From NCBI RefSeq assembly GCF_005771525.1, contig NZ_VAVZ01000009.1, positions 1-64,000 of the forward strand: DNA of 64,000 bases. The letters are read 5' to 3'. Below the pieces are notes generated by a model, which did no database searches, was not told where the DNA came from, and saw only the letters and a program-made list of their open reading frames with translations. Source of the stretch: Nesterenkonia salmonea (lineage in GTDB: Bacteria > Actinomycetota > Actinomycetes > Actinomycetales > Micrococcaceae). This document shows, piece after piece, positions 8,014-16,450 of this stretch (its first letter is position 1; the number at the start of each line of letters is the position of its first letter). Both the position numbers and the translations under genes were made by a program.

Positions 8014-10383
8014 TTACGGGGTAGCCAATTCGAGCCCAACGTCCCGCTCCACGTGATGTTCTTCTTCGCGGGTCTCTGCGGCGCAGGGTTCAAAGCGAAT
8101 GAAGATCGCCTTGAACCCTGGTGTATTGGATTCTCGGGCCACCAGATCCCGGTGGACCAGGGCATTGGCCTCTGGATAGTATGCGGCGGCGCAGCCTCGA
8201 ACGGTCGGATAGGCGACGAGGCGGAAGCGTTCGGCCCGTCGCTCCTCATTGCGGAAGACGGAGACCACATCGACTAAGTCTCGGTCGGCGAACCCTGCGG
8301 CCTGAAGATCTTGGGGATGAATCAGAATGACCCTTCGGCCCCCGGATATTCCGCGGTAGCGGTCGTCGAGTCCGTAGAACGTGGTGTTGTACTGGTCATG
8401 GGAACGCATGGTCTGCAGCACGAGGTGACCGGGGGGCGGCATCAGGTATTCAAGGTCCCTGACCGTGAAGTGGGCAAGACCGTCTTCCGTGGCGAAGGCC
8501 CGGTGATCTCGAGGAGGGTTCGGGAGAACGAACCCGAATTTGTCGCGAACCCGTTTATTGAAGTTCTCCGTGCCGAGAACCACTCGGGAACAGTGGTCAC
8601 GGATGACGTCATAGTCTTCGGCCATCGCCTGCCAGTCCACCGGGTGGTCGGCGCCAAGAATTGCCTGGGCCATGCGAGCCACAATGACCGGCTCGGCGAG
8701 TAGGTGATCGGAGACAGGTTCTAGCCGACCCTGCGTGCTGCTGATCACCGACATCGAGTTCTCCACTGACAGGAACTGAGCACCACCGGGGTGCTTATCG
8801 TCCCGATCAGTGCGGCCAAGAGTGGGCAGGATGAGGGAGGTCTTGCCGTGCATCACATGCGAACGGTTGGGCTTGGTGGAGATATGGACCGTCAGCCCGG
8901 TGCGCTTCAACCCCTGAGCCATCAGTGCGGTGTCTGAATTAGCCATAGCAAGGTTCCCGCCCAGGGAGACGAAAACGTCGACTTCGCCTTCAGCCATGGC
9001 TTTCATGGTGTTGGTGGAGTCGTGACCGTGGGGTCGCGGAGAGGTGATGCCGAACTCGGCGTCGAGCCGGTTGAGGAACCCTTCGGTGGGTTTCTCCCAG
9101 ATGCCGAAGGTGCGGTCGCCTTGGACATTGGAGTGGCCGCGGACAGGACAGGCCCCCGCGCCGGGTTTACCGAAGTTCCCCTGCAGCAGGAGCAGGTTGA
9201 CGATTTCCTTGATGGTGTCCACCGAGTGCGGCTGCTGGGTGATGCCCAACGCCCAGCAGAAGATGGTCGCCTTCGAGGCAGCCAGCGTCGCCGCCGTGTC
9301 CTCGATCTGGGCTCGGGTCAGGCCGGTCGCTCGTTCGGTTTCCTCCCAGTCGAGGTGTGTGCGGGCTTCGCGGTAGGCCTCAAAGTTCTTAGTGGAGGAT
9401 TCGATGAAAACGGAATCGACGACGCTGCCAGGGTTGGCTTCTTCTTCCTTCAGCAGCAAGTGCCCCAAGGCTTGAAAGAGTGCTTGGTCACCGCCGACCC
9501 GGATCTGCAGGTATTCGTCACTGATCCGTTCCCCTCCTCCCATGAGTCCCTTGGGAGTCTGGGGGTCCTTAAACTTGAGAAGCCCGGCCTCAGGAAGCGG
9601 GTTGACGGCGATGACCTTCCCGCCGTTTTTCCGGCATTCTGCCAGGGAGCCGAGCATGCGCGGGTGGTTGGTGCCAGGGTTTTGACCCACCACAAAGATC
9701 AGTTCTGCCTGCTCGATATCTTCTAGGGATACTGTGCCCTTGCCGATGCCGATAGTGGGGGTCATCGCGGTGCCGGAGGATTCGTGGCACATATTGGAGC
9801 AGTCCGGGAGGTTGTTGGTCCCCAGACTTCGCGCCAGGAGTTGGTACATGAACGCTGTCTCGTTGGCGGTTCGGCCTGATGTGTAGAACGCACACCGGTC
9901 GGGATCTGTGGCCCGAACATGCTCTCCTATGAGGTCGAAGGCTGCACCCCAGGAGATCGGCGAATAGTGGTCTTCGCCTTCGTGGATGATCATCGGCTCG
10001 GTAATCCGGCCGGACTGTCCGAGCCAGTATTCTGTCCGGGTTTCCAATTCGCTGATGGGATGTTGGGCCCACCACTCCGGTGTCACGATGCGCTGAGTGT
10101 TTTCCTCTGCCAGTGCTTTGACCCCGTTTTCGCAGAATTCGACCTTCTTGCGGTCACCGGTGGTGGACTCCGGCCAGGCGCATCCGGGGCAGTCGACGCC
10201 GCCGGGCTGGTTGACCCGATACATAGATCGCAAGGTCCTGCTGACTCCACCCTGTTCCAAGCCGCGCTCGAAGGATACTTTTACGGCTTTGAGTCCGGCG
10301 GCGGATCCCTTGGGCTCCCCGACTTGCAGTGTTGTTTCGTCGATGTCGCCGAACTCGACGCGGCGTCCCCGTACTTTAGACAT
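8014..10383 (-). CDS. FdhF/YdeP-family molybdopterin oxidoreductase (formate dehydrogenase-like)
   Basis: 789 aa molybdenum (bis-MGD) oxidoreductase of the TIGR01701 type. Near the N terminus is the short cysteine motif DCPGCAWPE, then the molybdopterin domain with CSNMCHESSGTAMT (the Cys of MCHESS is the probable Mo ligand), FVVGQNPGTNHPRML and GNFGKPGAGACPVRGHSNVQGDRT. A molydopterin dinucleotide-binding domain is at the C terminus (MRSHDQYNTTFYG). There is no full N-terminal ferredoxin-like domain. It follows fdhD by 21 nt and lies at the end of a run of molybdenum cofactor genes. Formate oxidation is the usual annotation; the true substrate of YdeP-type enzymes is not settled. Confidence 0.92.
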   Translation of the reverse strand: MSKVRGRRVEFGDIDETTLQVGEPKGSAAGLKAVKVSFERGLEQGGVSRTLRSMYRVNQPGGVDCPGCAWPESTTGDRKKVEFCENGVKALAEENTQRIVTPEWWAQHPISELETRTEYWLGQSGRITEPMIIHEGEDHYSPISWGAAFDLIGEHVRATDPDRCAFYTSGRTANETAFMYQLLARSLGTNNLPDCSNMCHESSGTAMTPTIGIGKGTVSLEDIEQAELIFVVGQNPGTNHPRMLGSLAECRKNGGKVIAVNPLPEAGLLKFKDPQTPKGLMGGGERISDEYLQIRVGGDQALFQALGHLLLKEEEANPGSVVDSVFIESSTKNFEAYREARTHLDWEETERATGLTRAQIEDTAATLAASKATIFCWALGITQQPHSVDTIKEIVNLLLLQGNFGKPGAGACPVRGHSNVQGDRTFGIWEKPTEGFLNRLDAEFGITSPRPHGHDSTNTMKAMAEGEVDVFVSLGGNLAMANSDTALMAQGLKRTGLTVHISTKPNRSHVMHGKTSLILPTLGRTDRDDKHPGGAQFLSVENSMSVISSTQGRLEPVSDHLLAEPVIVARMAQAILGADHPVDWQAMAEDYDVIRDHCSRVVLGTENFNKRVRDKFGFVLPNPPRDHRAFATEDGLAHFTVRDLEYLMPPPGHLVLQTMRSHDQYNTTFYGLDDRYRGISGGRRVILIHPQDLQAAGFADRDLVDVVSVFRNEERRAERFRLVAYPTVRGCAAAYYPEANALVHRDLVARESNTPGFKAIFIRFEPCAAETREEEHHVERDVGLELATP

Positions 10384-10404
10384 GGCCTGCAGATCCTTGA
10401 TCTT

Positions 10405-11310
10405 TCATTCGACTCTGAATGTGTCCTGGGGCACTAATTCTAGTCCGCCCTCGAGGCGATGGTCATGGGTGTAGACGTTTGCGCTCTTGCCGCGGGAAAA
10501 CCCGATAAGTGTAAGCCCAGCGCGCTCAGCCAAATCAACTGCGAGCGAGGACGGGGCTCCGACTGCGCTGAGCATCTCGATCCCAGCTAGGGCTGCTTTC
10601 TGCACCAGTTCAAAGGATGCCCGCCCGGAGACCTGCAGCACTGTCCCCGTCAGTGGTAGGCGGTCGGCCATCAGAGCCCACCCGATGACTTTGTCCACCG
10701 CGTTGTGGCGGCCTACATCTTCGCGCAGACACATGAGGTGCCCTTCGGAGTCGAACAGCCCTGCTGCGTGGACTCCTCCGGTTTTGTCGAAGATCTGCTG
10801 GTGATCCCGCAGAGTCTCGGGCAGTTGCAGAAGGGTCTCTGCGCTGATGCTCAGTTGAGGGCCTGCTGAAGGGGCAGGTGGGAGCGTCTTCTCCACCGCG
10901 TCGATGGAGGTGGTGCCGCATATTCCGCAGGCCGATGTGGTGAGAACATTGCGTTTTTCACTGATGGAGGCTCGGACCGCATGCGGATCGAGGTCACAGT
11001 CAATGACGTTATAGGTTTGGTTTCCGAACTCGTCTGCGCCGGCGCAGTACCGCATTCCGCGCAGTTCCTCTGACGTGCCCAACATTCCCTCCGCCACGAG
11101 GAACCCGGCCACCAGTTCAAAGTCATTGCCGGGGGTGCGCATGGTGACGGTGAACGCTTCTCCCGACAGTCTGACCTCAAGGGGCTCTTCAACGGCCAGC
11201 ACATCAACCTTGCTTCGGGAAGTGACGCCGTCTTGGTGGGGGCGGGCGGGCGCGTTGTCAGCCTCACGCAGGATCCGTGTGATCCGCTTACGCTGTGTGA
11301 TACGGCCCAT
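10405..11310 (-). CDS. fdhD: FdhD sulfurtransferase for formate dehydrogenase maturation
   Basis: 301 aa. FdhD carries sulfur from a cysteine desulfurase to the molybdenum cofactor of formate dehydrogenase. Visible are the substrate-recognition region EEPLEVRLSG, PGNDFELVAGFLVAEGM, the catalytic cysteine pair in TSACGICG, and the C-terminal GRASFELVQKAALAGIEMLSAVGAPSSLAV (read as two segments). Its position directly before the FdhF-like gene (21-nt gap) supports a maturation partnership. It is 21 nt downstream of moeA on the same strand, consistent with one operon. Confidence 0.95.
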   Translation of the reverse strand: MGRITQRKRITRILREADNAPARPHQDGVTSRSKVDVLAVEEPLEVRLSGEAFTVTMRTPGNDFELVAGFLVAEGMLGTSEELRGMRYCAGADEFGNQTYNVIDCDLDPHAVRASISEKRNVLTTSACGICGTTSIDAVEKTLPPAPSAGPQLSISAETLLQLPETLRDHQQIFDKTGGVHAAGLFDSEGHLMCLREDVGRHNAVDKVIGWALMADRLPLTGTVLQVSGRASFELVQKAALAGIEMLSAVGAPSSLAVDLAERAGLTLIGFSRGKSANVYTHDHRLEGGLELVPQDTFRVE

Positions 11311-11331
11311 GGTACGCCTCCTTCTGTCTGG

Positions 11332-12564
11332 TCATCGGATGCTGATGTGGGCCCTGCCGCCTATGGGGCCGGGGCTCCCCGGCACTGGCAGGCATTCCAC
11401 GTGCTGGTCGGTTGTGAGGCCACCGGCGGGGACGATGGCCAGAGCGTCGGCCTCCGCTAGACCCCGCATCATATGGGAGCTGGTGTGGGGTAAGGGTTGC
11501 ACAGTTTCCTGGGTGACCTGCACTGGCACCAGACGCACCCCGGTGCGGGGTCCCTGAAGCGCACTACCCGCCCTGAGAGCATGGGAGGTCGCGGCTGGGG
11601 TGATCCCTCTGAGCGCGCGGATGAGGGGCTCTCCCAGGGCCGCGAGGGCCGCAAAGCCCGCCAGAGGATTTCCAGGAAGCCCCAGGATGTATGTGCCATT
11701 GTGGCGGGCCAGCAGGGCCGGGTGTCCGGGGCGCATCGCTACTGAGTCAACGAGGATCCGGGCCCTAAGCCGCGTGAGCGCTGGGCGCAGGACATCGGCG
11801 GGTGAACCAGCTGTTCCGCCTGTGGTGATGATGACATCCGGCGGATTTTTCTCCATCAGGTCGACGAGGGCGGCGGCGTCGTCGTCGATTCTGTCACTGC
11901 CTACCAGGTCTGCTCCCATGGCTCCCAGCATGGTCGGCAGCGCGAGTCCGAACACATCGCGGACCTGCCCCGGCGCGGGATGTCCTGAGGTGATGACCTC
12001 TCCGCCGGTGAGGATCAGCCGGACCCGAGGTGGAGGGATGACCGCAAGGTTGTCATAACCAGCCACTGCTGCGGTGGCTGCCCTGGTTGCGGTGAGGATG
12101 CGGCCGGGCTCGCAGAGCAGCTGACCGGTGTGCGCCTCGGCCGCCGTCGGCCGGATATTGCGGTGCGGCTCCAGGTCAGGGGTGCCCGGGGTGGCATGGA
12201 GACGCGTGCCCTGAGAGCCACTGTGGTCGATATACCCATGTTCGGAGCGCAGCACCGAGTGGGCGCCTTTTGGTATGGGAGTTCCGGTGACTACCGCGAC
12301 GGCCTCCCCAGCAGCCAGCGGCTGCAGCACGATTCCCGGCCGGTCTGCGCGATCACTCCTCAGCGCCCACTGTGGTTCCTCGGCGGCAGTGACAGCCCAT
12401 CCGTCCATGGCGGAGGTCGCGGCATGGGGAATATCCAGCTGCGCGGTCACCGGTTCGCTGAGCACGCAACCGATCCCTTCCTCCAGGCTGCGCCGCACAG
12501 CAGGCAGCGCTTCAGCAGAAGCCGCGATGCCTCTGGCCTGTTCGAAGGGGATGGGAGAGCTCAC
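11332..12564 (-). CDS. moeA: Molybdopterin molybdotransferase MoeA
   Basis: 410 aa. MoeA inserts molybdate into adenylated molybdopterin. Signatures are the N-terminal SAMDGWAV, VVTGTPIPKGA, and the MPT-binding core IITTGGTAGSPADVL with LPGNPLAGF. The start is GTG (GTGAGCTCT), 28 nt after the DUF6457 gene. It is part of the minus-strand run mobA-like, DUF6457, moeA, fdhD, fdhF. Confidence 0.94.
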   Translation of the reverse strand: MSSPIPFEQARGIAASAEALPAVRRSLEEGIGCVLSEPVTAQLDIPHAATSAMDGWAVTAAEEPQWALRSDRADRPGIVLQPLAAGEAVAVVTGTPIPKGAHSVLRSEHGYIDHSGSQGTRLHATPGTPDLEPHRNIRPTAAEAHTGQLLCEPGRILTATRAATAAVAGYDNLAVIPPPRVRLILTGGEVITSGHPAPGQVRDVFGLALPTMLGAMGADLVGSDRIDDDAAALVDLMEKNPPDVIITTGGTAGSPADVLRPALTRLRARILVDSVAMRPGHPALLARHNGTYILGLPGNPLAGFAALAALGEPLIRALRGITPAATSHALRAGSALQGPRTGVRLVPVQVTQETVQPLPHTSSHMMRGLAEADALAIVPAGGLTTDQHVECLPVPGSPGPIGGRAHISIR

Positions 12565-12592
12565 AATGGGACTGCTTTCCGCCGGGGCTGGT

Positions 12593-12901
12593 TCACTCTG
12601 CGGGCTGGGAGCGCTGTTCGAGCAGTTTGCGGGTGAGCTGCGTGGCAGCGGTGAAAGCCTTCTGGTAGTCCGCTTGCCCGGAGGCTTCGGCCAGACCGGT
12701 CACGTAGCCGATCAGAAACGTGGTCACCGGCGCGGCGGGACGGACCACTGTGTGGGCGGCTTCTCCGGCGACCTTGAGGAGCTCATCGATGTCAACATTG
12801 GTGCCTTGGATTTCCAGGTGGCGAATGAGTTCATCGACCCATTGCGCTATCGGTTCGTGGATGGAATGCTCCGTGTGCTGGGGGCTGTCGGCTTCTGGCA
12901 T
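12593..12901 (-). CDS. DUF6457 protein, stand-alone
   Basis: 102 aa, small and acidic. The core WVDELIRHLEIQGTNVDIDELLKVAGEAAHTVVRPAAPVT... (given in part) followed by FLIGYVTGLAEA matches the helical DUF6457 domain, which in many actinobacteria is attached to the C terminus of the molybdenum cofactor guanylyltransferase. Here it is a separate gene between the mobA-like gene and moeA. The start at 12901 has GAGGAG 5 nt upstream; an upstream in-frame start adds 11 unconvincing residues. A role in cofactor insertion or as a MobA partner is inferred from context only. Confidence 0.82.
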   Translation of the reverse strand: MPEADSPQHTEHSIHEPIAQWVDELIRHLEIQGTNVDIDELLKVAGEAAHTVVRPAAPVTTFLIGYVTGLAEASGQADYQKAFTAATQLTRKLLEQRSQPAE

Positions 12902-12972
12902 GGTGCTCCTCGCGGGATTCGATCCTGACGTCACGGGACGGTTCTGACCAGGTTCTCACAGAACTCTTGTGT

Positions 12973-13611
12973 CTAGGGCTCTTCCTTGGGCTGGGCCAGT
13001 GGAAGGGTGACACGGAGTTGTTGAGCATCTTCGGGGGTGTCGACATCCCGGCCCAGGCCTGCGGGCATGAGCGGGTGCGCGGTCGGCGCGGCTGTGAGCA
13101 GCCAACGAAGCGACCGGCCCGTCTCTTCACCCGGTGCCAGGTGAGAGACGCGGTTGCTGAGCCATATGCGGTTCACGGCGCAGCTGAGCATCTGGAAATT
13201 CCCTTGCTGGTCTCGTGGGACCACGGCTTCTTCGCCAGTTTCGCGCAGTGCAGGAATCCAGTCCAGCAACCAGTCCAGCAGCGGGCCGGGGTCGACTGTG
13301 TCCACTGCAAGCAGGAGGAGCACCTCGGCGGGTTCTGCCGGTCCTACCTGCGCCAGCGCCCGCACTCCGGCGCAGACGGCTGCTGCAGGCCCCGATAGTG
13401 GCGGGACTTCACGCGTCAGGAGGACGTCGCTGGGAAGGTGGCGGCGGAGGTGATCAGAACCGACGACGACGCCTGACACCTCACGCTCGGCAAGCGCGTC
13501 AGTCCAGTGCTCGAGCAGGGTTCGGTCATTCCTTGCGAGAAGGGCTTTGTCCACTCCCCCAAGTCTGCTTCCGGCTCCGCCTGCGAGCAGCACTGATTGG
13601 ACTCGGGTCAT
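12973..13611 (-). CDS. mobA: Molybdenum cofactor guanylyltransferase-like protein
   Basis: 212 aa NTP-transferase fold. The N terminus has LLAGGAGSRLGGVDKALL, the nucleotide-binding loop and Lys of MobA-type enzymes, followed by the region PPLSGPAAAVCAGV and, later, LLLLAVDTVDPGPLLDWLL, where MobA has an acidic metal site. It attaches GMP to molybdopterin to form the dinucleotide needed by the FdhF-like enzyme. It is the first gene of the cofactor run and starts 28 nt downstream of the metB-like stop, so the operon may begin further upstream. Confidence 0.88.
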   Translation of the reverse strand: MTRVQSVLLAGGAGSRLGGVDKALLARNDRTLLEHWTDALAEREVSGVVVGSDHLRRHLPSDVLLTREVPPLSGPAAAVCAGVRALAQVGPAEPAEVLLLLAVDTVDPGPLLDWLLDWIPALRETGEEAVVPRDQQGNFQMLSCAVNRIWLSNRVSHLAPGEETGRSLRWLLTAAPTAHPLMPAGLGRDVDTPEDAQQLRVTLPLAQPKEEP

Positions 13612-13638
13612 ATCAGCTGCTGCGGGGCACTCTGCGCA

Positions 13639-14814
13639 TTAGAGCCCAGCCAGGGACTGTTCCAGATCGTCTATCAGGTCAGCGACATCTTCGATGCCCA
13701 CTGAGAGGCGCAGCAGGTTTTCCGGCACTGCGAGCTCGGTGCCGCGTACCGAGGCGTGGGTCATCTCATGCGGGTAGTTCATGAGGGACTCAACGCCGCC
13801 GAGCGACTCCGCGAGGATGAAGTACTTGGTTGCCTCGGCAACTTTGCGGGCGGCTGGTTCTCCTCCTGCCAGCTGCATGGACACCATGCCACCGAAACTG
13901 CGCATCTGTGCGGCAGCAAGTTCGTGGCCGGGGTGGGAGGCAAGACCCGGGTAGAGCACGCGTTCGATCGCTGGATGACCTTCGAAGTGCTCGGCGATGG
14001 CCTGCGCGTTGGCGCAGTGCCGGTCCATGCGCACTCCCAGTGTCTTCAGACCCCGAGTGGTGAGGTAGGCGTCCAGGGGCCCGGAGACCGCTCCGACAGC
14101 GAACTGCTGGAAGGCTATTTTCTCGGCCAGATCATCAGCTGCGGGGCCTGAGCCCAGCACTGCGGCTCCTCCAACCACGTCGGAATGCCCGCCGATGTAC
14201 TTGGTCGTGGAGTGCACCACCACATCGGCTCCTAGGAGCAGCGGCTGCTGGAGGTATGGGGTGGCGAAAGTGTTGTCCACCACCAGGAGCGCGGAGTTGA
14301 CGTGCGCCATCTCAGCCAGCGCAGCGATATCGGTGACGGCCATCAGCGGGTTGGAGGGGGTCTCCACCCACAGGAGAGTCGCGTCGTCGTGCTCAAGTTC
14401 GGCTGCCACACGGTCGTGGTCACTGAGATCCAGCGGGGTGTTGGAGACACCCCATGCGGAGTGGATCTTGTCGAAGAGACGGAAGGTGCCGCCGTAGGCG
14501 TCGTTGCCCATGACGATCCGCTGACCGGGGCGCATCAGGCCGCGGATGATCGCGTCCTCTGCTGCGAGGCCGGAGCCGAAGCTGAAGGCGTGCTTGCCGC
14601 CTTCGAGTGCTGCCAGTTGGGTTTGGAGGGCGGTGCGTGTGGGGTTACCGGCCCGTCCGTAGTCGTAGCCGTTGCGCAGGTTGCCGATGCCGTCTGGGGC
14701 GTAGGTGGTGGAGAAGTGGATCGGCGGAACGACAGCGCCGAAGACTTGGTCCACATCCTGACCGGTATGGATGGCGTGGGTGGAGAATCCGGGGTTGGCC
14801 TTGGGGTCACTCAT
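13639..14814 (-). CDS. metB: Cystathionine gamma-synthase/gamma-lyase family PLP enzyme
   Basis: 391 aa, Cys/Met-metabolism PLP enzyme. Visible are the N-terminal HAIHTGQDVDQVFGAVVPP, the PLP-contact YGRAGNPTR, GSGLAAEDA, and the lysine that binds PLP in STTKYIGGHSDVVGG, with the C-terminal ESLGGVESLMNYP. The start at 14814 overlaps the 3' end of the cystathionine beta-synthase gene by 8 nt, so the two are co-translated. Directly behind a beta-synthase, it could work as a gamma-lyase (homocysteine to cysteine) as well as, or instead of, a gamma-synthase; sequence alone does not decide. Confidence 0.92.
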   Translation of the reverse strand: MSDPKANPGFSTHAIHTGQDVDQVFGAVVPPIHFSTTYAPDGIGNLRNGYDYGRAGNPTRTALQTQLAALEGGKHAFSFGSGLAAEDAIIRGLMRPGQRIVMGNDAYGGTFRLFDKIHSAWGVSNTPLDLSDHDRVAAELEHDDATLLWVETPSNPLMAVTDIAALAEMAHVNSALLVVDNTFATPYLQQPLLLGADVVVHSTTKYIGGHSDVVGGAAVLGSGPAADDLAEKIAFQQFAVGAVSGPLDAYLTTRGLKTLGVRMDRHCANAQAIAEHFEGHPAIERVLYPGLASHPGHELAAAQMRSFGGMVSMQLAGGEPAARKVAEATKYFILAESLGGVESLMNYPHEMTHASVRGTELAVPENLLRLSVGIEDVADLIDDLEQSLAGL

Positions 14815-16348
14815 CGATGGTGTCTTTCTCTCTTTTGGCGCCTGACAGGTGGGCCAGCAGGTCGTTGCGGGTGAGCACGCCGACAATGTCTCCACGGTCA
14901 GCGACCAGAAGGGTGGGGTTGGCGCGCAGTTTGGTCAGAATATGCGGAACGGGTTCGGTGATCCCGACCAGGGGAAGGTTGTCGTTGAGGTGGTCTGAGA
15001 CCAGGTCATCGGGTCCGGCGTGGCCCTCAATGACGTCCTCCGACAGGTGGGCAACATCTACCACGCCGTAGACCTCACCGATACGGGCAGCCCCGCCCGG
15101 GCGGTCTATGACTGGCACAATGTCGACACCGTAGCGGTTCATCACGCTCACCGCTTCACGAAGTGTGGTGTCGCGGGTGATTGAGATGACCTCCGGGAGC
15201 GCATCGGAGAACATGTCCCGTTTGGCCCGTAGGAGGTCGGCTGCAGTGGCCGAGTGATCAAGTCCAGCTTTGCGGGCTGCCTGTGCTGAGCCCCCGCTGG
15301 CGATTTCACCGTCGCGGACCGCAGCGCTGATTTCCTCTGTGGACTTCACACTGATCTCTGTTCCGGTGGAGGTGGAGACCACTTCACCGAAACCGTGGTC
15401 AATCATCCACTGATCATTGAAGATCTTGGCCAAGTATCCACGTCCGGAGTCGGGCAAGACTGCGACGACGACGTCGTCGGGGCCCAGATCCTTGGCCACT
15501 CTCAGGGCGGCGGTGACAGCCAGCCCAGAGGAGCCGCCCACGAGCAACCCCTCCTCGGTAGCGAGCCTGCGGCACATGGAGAATGACTCAGCATCGGTCA
15601 CGGCATGCTTTTCGTCAGGGATCGAGGGGTCATAGTTGGGCACCCAGATGTCCTCGCCCACGCCTTCAACGAAGTAGGGTCGGCCTTCTCCGCCGGAGTA
15701 GACGGACCCGTCCGGGTCGGCGACGACTACACGCACTGGGCCGGAGGCGCGGTCAGCGGAAACTTCCTTGAGGTAGCGGCCCGTTCCGGTGACGGTGCCT
15801 CCGGTGCCTGCGCCGACCACAAAGTGGGTGAGTTTGCCCTCAGTATCAGCCCAAATTTCTGGTCCGGTGGACTCATAATGGCTGGCCGGTGCTCCAGGGT
15901 TGGAGAACTGGTCTGGTTTGAAGCCGCCCTGTATTTCACGGGCCAGCTGGTCTGAGATGCCGTAGTAGCTCAGCGGGGACTCTCCGCCTACTCCGGAAGG
16001 CCCGACCACCACGTCGGCTCCGTAGGCCCGGAGCACGTCGCGTTTCTCCTTGGCCACTTTGGGGACCGTGACAAAAACTGCCCGGTAGCCCTTCTGCTGG
16101 GCCACGAGCGCTAGACCGACGCCGGTGTTTCCGGAGGTTGGTTCAACGACCACACCGCCGGGGCCCAGCTGGCCGGACTTCTCAGCGTCTTCGATCATCT
16201 TCAAGGCGATTCGGTCCTTGATGGACCCACCCGGATTGAGGTATTCGAGCTTCACCAGCACAGTTGCTTCAATACCGGCGGTGACATTGTTCAGACGCAC
16301 CAGAGGGGTGCGTCCGATCAGCTCGACGACGGACTCGGCGTATTTCAT
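14807..16348 (-). CDS. cbs: Cystathionine beta-synthase with CBS-domain pair
   Basis: 513 aa. The first ~320 residues are the PLP-dependent fold (MKYAESVVELIGRTPLVRLN, the PLP lysine in GGSIKDRIALKM, TSGNTGVGLA, and GTGGTVTGTGRYLK). The last ~130 residues contain two CBS motifs (ITRDTTLREAVSVMNRYGVDIVPV and FTL-like LRANPTLLVADRGDIVGVLTRND, given in part) that in other members bind adenosyl ligands. It condenses serine and homocysteine to cystathionine. The start at 16348 is the conserved MKYAES; a 24-codon extension upstream is not convincing. It is first in a unit with the MetB-like enzyme. Confidence 0.94.
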   Translation of the reverse strand: MKYAESVVELIGRTPLVRLNNVTAGIEATVLVKLEYLNPGGSIKDRIALKMIEDAEKSGQLGPGGVVVEPTSGNTGVGLALVAQQKGYRAVFVTVPKVAKEKRDVLRAYGADVVVGPSGVGGESPLSYYGISDQLAREIQGGFKPDQFSNPGAPASHYESTGPEIWADTEGKLTHFVVGAGTGGTVTGTGRYLKEVSADRASGPVRVVVADPDGSVYSGGEGRPYFVEGVGEDIWVPNYDPSIPDEKHAVTDAESFSMCRRLATEEGLLVGGSSGLAVTAALRVAKDLGPDDVVVAVLPDSGRGYLAKIFNDQWMIDHGFGEVVSTSTGTEISVKSTEEISAAVRDGEIASGGSAQAARKAGLDHSATAADLLRAKRDMFSDALPEVISITRDTTLREAVSVMNRYGVDIVPVIDRPGGAARIGEVYGVVDVAHLSEDVIEGHAGPDDLVSDHLNDNLPLVGITEPVPHILTKLRANPTLLVADRGDIVGVLTRNDLLAHLSGAKREKDTIDE

Positions 16349-16450
16349 GACCTTCAGCGTACCGGCGAGCTTCTCAGTACCCCAGCCCCTGCGTCTTGTG
16401 ACGCAATAATGACGGTGCACCCTTGAGCCGCACGCGCGTAGAGTAGCCCG

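Noticed and set aside
7225-8277. Long plus-strand reading frame (350 codons) opposite mscR
   Set aside because: It is antisense to a gene with complete zinc and Rossmann motifs, and its peptide shows no domain; long antisense frames are common at this GC content.
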